A stretch of DNA of 64,000 bases, taken from assembly GCA_026120185.1 (NCBI GenBank), contig JANUWF010002013.1:62001-126000 (forward strand). Reading direction: 5' to 3'. The position numbers and the translations under genes are program-made. Below, piece after piece: positions 58,352 to 64,000 of the stretch. Source of the DNA: Voacanga thouarsii. Taxonomy: Eukaryota; Streptophyta; Magnoliopsida; Gentianales; Apocynaceae. Position 1 is the stretch's first letter. Every line of letters begins with the position of its first letter. A model generated the notes under the pieces. The model made no database searches. It was not told the origin of the DNA and saw nothing but the letters and a program-made list of their open reading frames with translations.

Positions 58352-58370
58352 TTCCCCAGTAACGGCGCCA
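58352..58370 (-). other. Primer binding site of X (tRNA-Asp type)
   Basis: Minus strand TGGCGCCGTTACTGGGGAA after LTR end and TCAAGTTTT spacer; two changes from the TGGCGCCGTTGCCGGGGA used by Athila-like elements. Confidence 0.85.
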
Positions 58371-58376
58371 AAAACT

Positions 58377-59781
58377 TGATGTGTCCAAACTTTTGTGTAA
58401 AAATCATATAACAACTAAGCACATTCCCAATCAAGTTTAAATTAAAACGTTTAACCCAAATCACACATATGAGCAAGCCTACTCATCATTGACTCGAGTA
58501 TAGGATTCAAACGAAGGTCGATCCTCAAAGAACAAGTAGACATTAATTACCTTTCTTTCATTGTTTAACTGACTTGGTAAAACAAAATCAAAATAAAATA
58601 AAACAAAAGAAAGGAAAAACAAAAATATATGCATGTCAAGGATGTAGATTTATGTAATTCAAACAATTGATTAGATAACTATGATCTTAAAGTTCCCAAC
58701 CTCTATCATAACTAATTATTCTCTTGGCATCATGCAGAATTAAAATAGACTCACTTCTTTCTCAATCCTTGAATCCCTATCTTCTAGGTAACATAGTACA
58801 CATACTCTGTCTCAACCAGTCTTACCCAAAAGATGCATTAAACACAATTCTTTGATTAAGTCCCATTCTCGGGCAAACTTAATCCATGAAATTAACCAAT
58901 TGAATCCATATTCTGGTAGACATCAATTAACATTTAATTACTCTGTTCTTACAATGAACCCAATTTTCAAGTAAGTTAAAAGGCAATAAATATGAAATCA
59001 ATCAATTTAAACCATCAACCCTATTCTCAAACAAGTTAACAGCACAATCAATTAATCTCGCAATCAACCCAAGTAATTAAATACCAAGAATAACAATCAG
59101 TTAATCAAAAGATCAAATAACTCTAAATACCATGAGTATCTAAACCAATGTCAAATTACAATAAAACCATTAAAACATCATTGTCAAGAAAAAGAAAACA
59201 AAGTAAAAGAAAGCACTCATAGACAAGTCTCATTCTTCTTCATTTGAAGACCTTCTTGTACAACCCTCCTTGAATTGAAAAATTCCTCCTTGGATTGCGT
59301 GATTTTCTATGATGATCAATGAATTCTCCCCTTCTCCCTTGTATTTTTCATCTATTTATAGGCTTAAGAAGTGCCTAAACTCGTATGTACAAAGTTCTTG
59401 GCCGAGTAGAAGTTAGAAGATACTAAAATTCCTTAGGTTTCCAAAAATGTGTAAAAAGATCGCAACACCGCCTCAAGGACAGAACACAGCCAGCGCCGCC
59501 TTGGTCCTTCGGAGCTGACGCCGCCTGTGTTCTACTTCTCCACTCGTTCACTAATTTTTCTCCGAATTGTGCGCATAAGTTTCAGACTGCAGCCGGCGCC
59601 GCCTCTACTCTACTTCACTACGGTTTTGATCCGTTTTACCCAAAAATCTAAAATAATGAACAAAATACCTTTCCAAGGGTAAAATCTTAAATATGAAAGA
59701 ATATGACTAGTTATTGCACAAAATGTCTTATAAAAGAGCCTCAAATAACTAAGCAAAGTATGACTAATTTAGCCCCTATCA
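58377..59781 (-). mobile_element. 5' LTR of X
   Basis: 1405 bases, TGATAGGGGCTAAATTAG (59781) to TTTGGACACATCA (58377). GGCGCC words at about 59486-59600; TATA at 59352-59360. Paired with 40874-42252. Confidence 0.9.
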
Positions 59782-59786
59782 TACTT

Positions 59787-61247
59787 TGTTGATTCCCGTT
59801 ATAAATAAAACTATCTAAACTAAACAACTACAATAGAAAGTACTTCAGATCCACATAAGAAATGTCACAAGAATCATCAAGGAGTAAGCATACAGGAAAG
59901 GCCATGTAAAAGAAAAAATCCCCCCAAAAACATGTCAAGTAAAGGGTTTACCACTAAGCTTATCAAATCCGAATTTGAGCACTGGTATGAGTTTTCTATA
60001 ATAAACTTCACTTTCTTTAGAGTTGTGGAATTTTTTTCTTAAGGCTCAATTAATTTGTATCTCTTCCTAATCAATCTAACTCAAGGAAGCATTACACTCA
60101 CTCATTACCCAAAGGTACCTGGAAGCCCCAATACCCTATCTCTTGGTAATATTGAAAGCCCATTGACCACCAAGTTCTAGTCCTTCAATCTCTCTCTCGA
60201 GTTAATCAACGGAAAACAAACATTTGACTAATTAATTTGGTGTTTAACTCTAAACCCCGTTTCTTGAATTTATTAAGAGTGAATCAATCAATTGAATATA
60301 TCAATCAAGTCCAAATAATCAATCCAACACAAATATGCCCAAGTAATCAAATACAAGAGATCGGAATTCAATAAATCATAATAATAACTCAATACAAGAA
60401 TATAGATTAGGGTTCATCCCTCAAATTAACTAAATCATATAAATCTCAATATTGTTAACGAATTATACAAAGAAAAAAAAAGGGAAAACATTACTCATAC
60501 ATAAGTTCTTGATCTTCTTCTTCCTTAGATTTTCTTGAACAACCCCGTTTTCTTCTCCTTGCTTCCCTAAGATCCTCCCTATCTTGATGTTTTTTTTTTT
60601 TAGCTTTCTAAGGGATCTCTTGGTTGCTAGCCAACCAAGTATTATTATTTAGGGTTTATAATAGTGTGTTTATAGTGTATAATAAAGAAATATTAGAAAG
60701 ATCGTAGAATAGCATGTTTCTATGCAAGAGGGCAGCATAGGGAAGTAGGTCGTCCGGTGAAATCTACTTCCCTAGGCTGCCAGGTTGCCGGACTGGCATG
60801 CTTAGACTTTGTAATAGGTGGCCTAAGTAAGCGAAGAAATCCTAGGCCACCATTTTTTTGGGAGAGAGAGGGGGGGGATGTTACTAGGTGGCCTAGGGAA
60901 GTTCATCTTCCGTGGGCCGACATTTTTTTTTTTCCTGGGCTTGCATTCTTTGTGCCTAGGCATCCTAGGGAGGTTTTTCTCACTGGACCACCATTTTGCA
61001 AGATAATTGTCTTCTACTTTTGCTCATAGGTGGCCTAAGGAATTAGAACTTCCCTAGGCCACTAATTCTCTTCCATTTTTGCTTATTTTTCTTTTTTTTT
61101 ATCTTCTTTATTCATCTTCATTTGGTATTTTTGAATTTCTAACAAAAATAATGCAAAAAATGGTGTGGTAAGTAGTGATTTAAGCAAGGATTTATCACAA
61201 TTAAAAGACAACTACTATAAAAAAGTGTATATGATGAGCACTCATCA
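59787..61247 (-). mobile_element. W-family LTR, reversed, 3' end missing
   Basis: Minus strand starts TGATGAGTGCTCATCATATAC (61247) and aligns with the W LTR to about TATTTATAACGGGAATC (59790), i.e. ~250 bases short of the end, where X abuts. CCTAGG cluster at 60730-61070. It is next to a polypurine tract on its right, so it is a 3' LTR. Confidence 0.75.
60730..61070 (-). repeat. CCTAGG-centred motif cluster in the reversed W-family LTR
   Basis: Words such as CTTCCCTAGGCTGCC, AGGTGGCCTAAG, CCTAGGCCACC, AGGTGGCCTAGGGAAGTT, AACTTCCCTAGGCCACT; seven or more direct and inverted copies. The clearest of the three W-family clusters. Confidence 0.8.
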
Positions 61248-62180
61248 CATACCCCACAATTAAACCTTTGCTTATCCTCAAGCAAACCATAATTATTCAC
61301 AAACACAAAGAATGAACTAGTGTACAAATTAAGCACCCTACATTTATTCATAACTTAATTAGTTACAAATCAAGTAAAATACATTTATTTTTGAAGACAA
61401 AGAATAACTAACTTACAAGCAAAATGAAAAAAAAAAAATCTACATAGTATTTTATGAGAGTTTACAAGAACAACTTAGTATATATGCAATAAGGTCAAAA
61501 TGGTAAAGAGATTATTTCTTCCTCCACCTTAAAATTCATCACAACATCAATCTATTCAAGTTAATCCTATATATACTCGTATATTAAGCTAGACATAAAC
61601 AAGAACATCAAAGCCAAATTAAACAAGTTTATACCAATTCAATATGATTCGCTCTATTTCTCTAATCAAGAATTCGAACAAAGTAATTTTTATAAGATAG
61701 GATCAACCAACTCATTCAAGTTTCGTGGCTTACTCCAAGTACAAATATTTCAAGTGTTACATCACAATACAATGATATATTACACTTTGATACAACAATA
61801 CAACAATACATTTCGAATTGATATTGCAAAGTAGGAGCCTCTCATTTTTCATCATTGTTATTTCTACAAAGAAATGCATTTATAGTGATTTTAACTTAAA
61901 TGCACTTTTTGCATGCCTTGCATTTTTTTTCTTTCTTTTTCTTTTTCTTGTTTTTATTCTCTTCTTTTTCATCACACGTTATTTTTCATCATAGGGTATG
62001 CATTTTGCATTCATAGAGCCTTTTTTTCTCGTCGCTTTAGTAGGTGCATTGAGCAATCTACCTTTTGCTTCTGTTTGCCTTTTTATTGAATGATACAATA
62101 AATAATTGAAGATTTGTATAATACAACATACAAAATAAATAAATGAACGAATAGGAATTGCCATGAAACTAAAGATAAGC
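61248..62180 (-). other. 3' internal end of the reversed W-family element
   Basis: No gene. On the minus strand it ends GCTTGAGGATAAGCAAAGG, TTTAATTGTGGGGTATG against the LTR (polypurine tract, about 61262-61248), with a purine-rich tract further in (61990-61925). Truncated at 62180 by LTR S3. Confidence 0.6.
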
Positions 62181-62415
62181 TGTAATACCCAATATTTCCA
62201 TAACGTAGTGGGCTGTGACTTTGTGGAATGTCACCCCATCTGATTACTCAGACAATGGGTCTTTATAAAAAACTTCACTTAATAGGCAGCGAAAATTTTT
62301 TCAAATTAGAAAAGTACAAGAATTTGGCTTCTGATACATATAGTCATGGGTATAACAGGTCCAAGATGTAGCATGAGCTTCTGGGAGTCCATTGCACTTT
62401 TGATGTGCCTCTAAT

Positions 62416-62466
62416 CCTAAATTTTTCAAAAGAAATAGCATACGTGTGAGCGTAAAACTCAGTGAG
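62416..62466 (-). promoter_or_regulatory. ACTCACTGAGT block and acceptor-like site in S3
   Basis: On the minus strand ACTCACTGAGT, then CTATTTCTTTTGAAAAATTTAG|G ~45 bases later. Same order and spacing as in S2. Confidence 0.45.
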
Positions 62467-62676
62467 TCTCGTGTGTACTAGTGTTTTCAACTGATAAGAT
62501 CTCATCAAGAATAATTTCAACATAAGCTACCTCAGAAAATTTTGTGTGAGAACATTCTCAAACAAGTATTTAAGGATTTCAAGTGAAAACATGCTGATTC
62601 AAGTATTCAGAATACTAGCATAAGATATTATGATTCAAGTATTCAAGCATTTGAGTATTTAAGTATTCAAGTATAG

Positions 62677-63051
62677 TCAGCGCTTACACCAAGTATTCAA
62701 GTCAGTGCTTACGCTAAGTAGTCAAGTTTGTACTTATGCCAAGTATTTAAGTTAGTGTATATGCCAAGTATTCAAGTTAGTTCTTACGCAAAGTATTCGA
62801 GTTATTGCTTACGCTAAGTATTTCGGTTAGTGCATACGCCAAGTATTCAGGTTAGTGCTTATGGCAAGTAGTCAAGTTAGTACTTATGCTAAGTATTCAA
62901 GTTAGTGTATACGCCAAGTATTCAGGTTAGTGTATACTCCAAGTATTCATGTTAGTGCATACGCCAAGTAGTCAAGTTAGTACTTACACCAAGTATTCAA
63001 GTTAGTGCATACGCCAAGTATTCAGGTTAGTGTATGCACCAAGTATTCAAG
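62677..63051. repeat. 25-base minisatellite, exactly 15 units, in S3
   Basis: Units read TTAGTGCNTAYGCCAAGTATTCAAG without a single insertion or deletion across 375 bases; point changes are frequent. The half-unit AAGTATTCAAG also occurs just upstream (about 62595-62676). Confidence 0.95.
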
Positions 63052-63393
63052 TTTGTCATTTATTGGATTCAAGGATTGACAAGTTCAAGAGATCAAGAAT
63101 TCAAGATTCATATTGCTCATCATGTTTTCCAAAATCCATATAGAAGGCTCGCACTTGAGCATATCAGGAAACCATTTTCCATATCAGAAAAACACTAAAC
63201 CAAAATCAGGATTTGAAAATTGAAAAGATCACACGAGATATTTTATATTCAAGAAATCGAGTGTTTGATAATACTTTCAAATTCAAGTGTAACATTCATC
63301 TCAGAATACATCAAGAAAGCATTAACTGTATCAGGAAAGCACATGATCATTTTCAAGAAAACACTTAGCTAAAATTAGATTTAAAAAGCAGTG

Positions 63394-63410
63394 GGACTCA
63401 CCTTGTGTCC
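63394..63410 (-). promoter_or_regulatory. Conserved dyad / splice-donor-like site in S3
   Basis: Minus strand GGACACAAGGTGAGTCC, one base from the S2 copy. Confidence 0.55.
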
Positions 63411-64000
63411 TTTGTTATACTGTAGTCGTAATCCTTAAGCCTTTGTGAGACCTTTAAAGTAGATAACCTACATCAATTATCATTCCACACTTCCTTTAGT
63501 ATTCCAATATTTACAACCGTTACATGTCGCTAATTACATGTTGCTAAGGAAATTACCAAATTTTCTATTTCTTCATTTCATACCAAAACGGAATATAGTT
63601 CTCGAGGTAACTCAATTCCTTTTCATTACTCTTTTCTACAAACATATTTTCAAGGCTTTCACATGAATCCTTAATCCTTCATACCTATATTAGCTCACAT
63701 GAAATAAATTCATAGCTTTACTTTCTTAAATCAAAATTCTGCATTTTTCTCACCTTGGCATACCTTAATATTCTTGCCACAACTTTTGATTCACAAGTCC
63801 GGTTGATGCCAAACTAATTCCAAAATGTCCTCAAGATCTTTCTTGATGATTTCCAATTCACAAAATACTCATTTCCCTTTTCGTTTCATTCATTTCTCTC
63901 CATAATGTCTCAGCACTTCAATCCCGTAACTGAAATGACGACCTTTGGCATTTATGTCGTAATGTTTTATTCACAACTCCAAATCATGTAAAATTGGTCC

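Larger units (their letters stand above)
40874..59781 (-). mobile_element. Element X: Athila-like Ty3/gypsy retrotransposon with copia N nested in pol
   Basis: Read on the minus strand: 5' LTR (59781-58377), tRNA-Asp-type primer site, short gag remnant, protease, reverse transcriptase, RNase H, integrase, 3' untranslated region, polypurine tract, 3' LTR (42252-40874). TACTC (40869-40873) and TACTT (59782-59786) may be the target duplication. Copia N (46169-55992) splits the reverse transcriptase. Without N, X is ~9.1 kb, with gag shortened and several stops, so it is not functional. No env-like ORF is seen after integrase. Confidence 0.85.
62181..64000 (-). mobile_element. S3: chromovirus-type LTR, reversed, runs off the window
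   Basis: Minus strand ends GACCCATTGTCTGAGTAATC, GATGGGGTGACATTCC, GGTATTACA at 62181, the termini seen in Z and S1. It carries an acceptor-like site, a GACTCACTGAGTTTTAC block, a 25-base array and the conserved dyad, in the order seen in Z and S2. The left flank is not a primer site, so this is the outer edge of the LTR. Confidence 0.7.

Noticed and set aside
62677..63051. Regular 25-base repeats as a CRISPR-like array
   Set aside because: Units are directly adjacent with no spacers, no cas genes exist, and the context is a plant LTR.

Overview
This window is plant nuclear DNA. It is AT-rich, has no recognisable host gene, and is almost entirely long terminal repeat (LTR) retrotransposons nested in one another. 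The mix of Athila-like Ty3/gypsy elements with a tRNA-Asp primer site, chromovirus-like Ty3/gypsy LTRs ending in TGTTACA, and Ty1/copia elements of SIRE-like and Angela/Tork-like type is diagnostic of a flowering plant. The low GC suggests a eudicot, but that is inference. Nearly every coding region carries stops, frameshifts or deletions. The setting looks like a repeat-rich, probably heterochromatic, region. All boundaries and similarities were judged by eye.

Layout. 1-689: 3' part of an LTR (copy A). 690-5277: element Y, a non-autonomous Athila-like unit carrying a plant-transposon-protein gene (PF20167-like) and one LTR. 5278-5637: LTR piece (copy B) related to A. 5638-9619: SIRE-like copia M on the minus strand (partial pol, gag, primer site, 5' LTR). 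9630-10321: short chromovirus-type LTR. 10322-13504 and 36251-36530: one decayed plus-strand copia, split first by an LTR (V', 10738-12530) and then by the 22.7 kb element W (13505-36250). W has its own PF20167-like pseudogene, which is split by a solo Angela-like LTR (17840-19626). W also contains a gag-only chromovirus Z (20379-28271), a V-type 3' end (28272-30720) and a 4 kb solo LTR S1 (31171-35122) inside its 3' LTR. 37158-40873: chromovirus LTR S2. 40874-59781: Athila-like X on the minus strand, with pol interrupted by a 9.8 kb Angela-like copia N (46169-55992). 59787-62180: reversed W-type LTR plus its internal end. 62181-64000: reversed chromovirus LTR S3, running off the window.

How the parts relate. 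X (pol-bearing) and Y (PF20167-bearing) share LTR and 3' untranslated sequence, so they look like an autonomous and non-autonomous pair of one family. The three Athila-type LTR families (X/Y, W, V) differ in sequence but share a plan. Each has a cluster of short family-specific palindromes just upstream of a TATA box: CCGGCGCCGG in X/Y, CCTAGG-centred words in W, and GCACGGCCGTGC in V. The chromovirus-type LTRs share a different plan. They have a splice-donor-like dyad of 17 bp, then a tandem array whose unit differs in each LTR, then an ACTYACTGAG block and a pyrimidine-rich TAG or CAG acceptor-like end. These two architectures are the least explained signals in the window.
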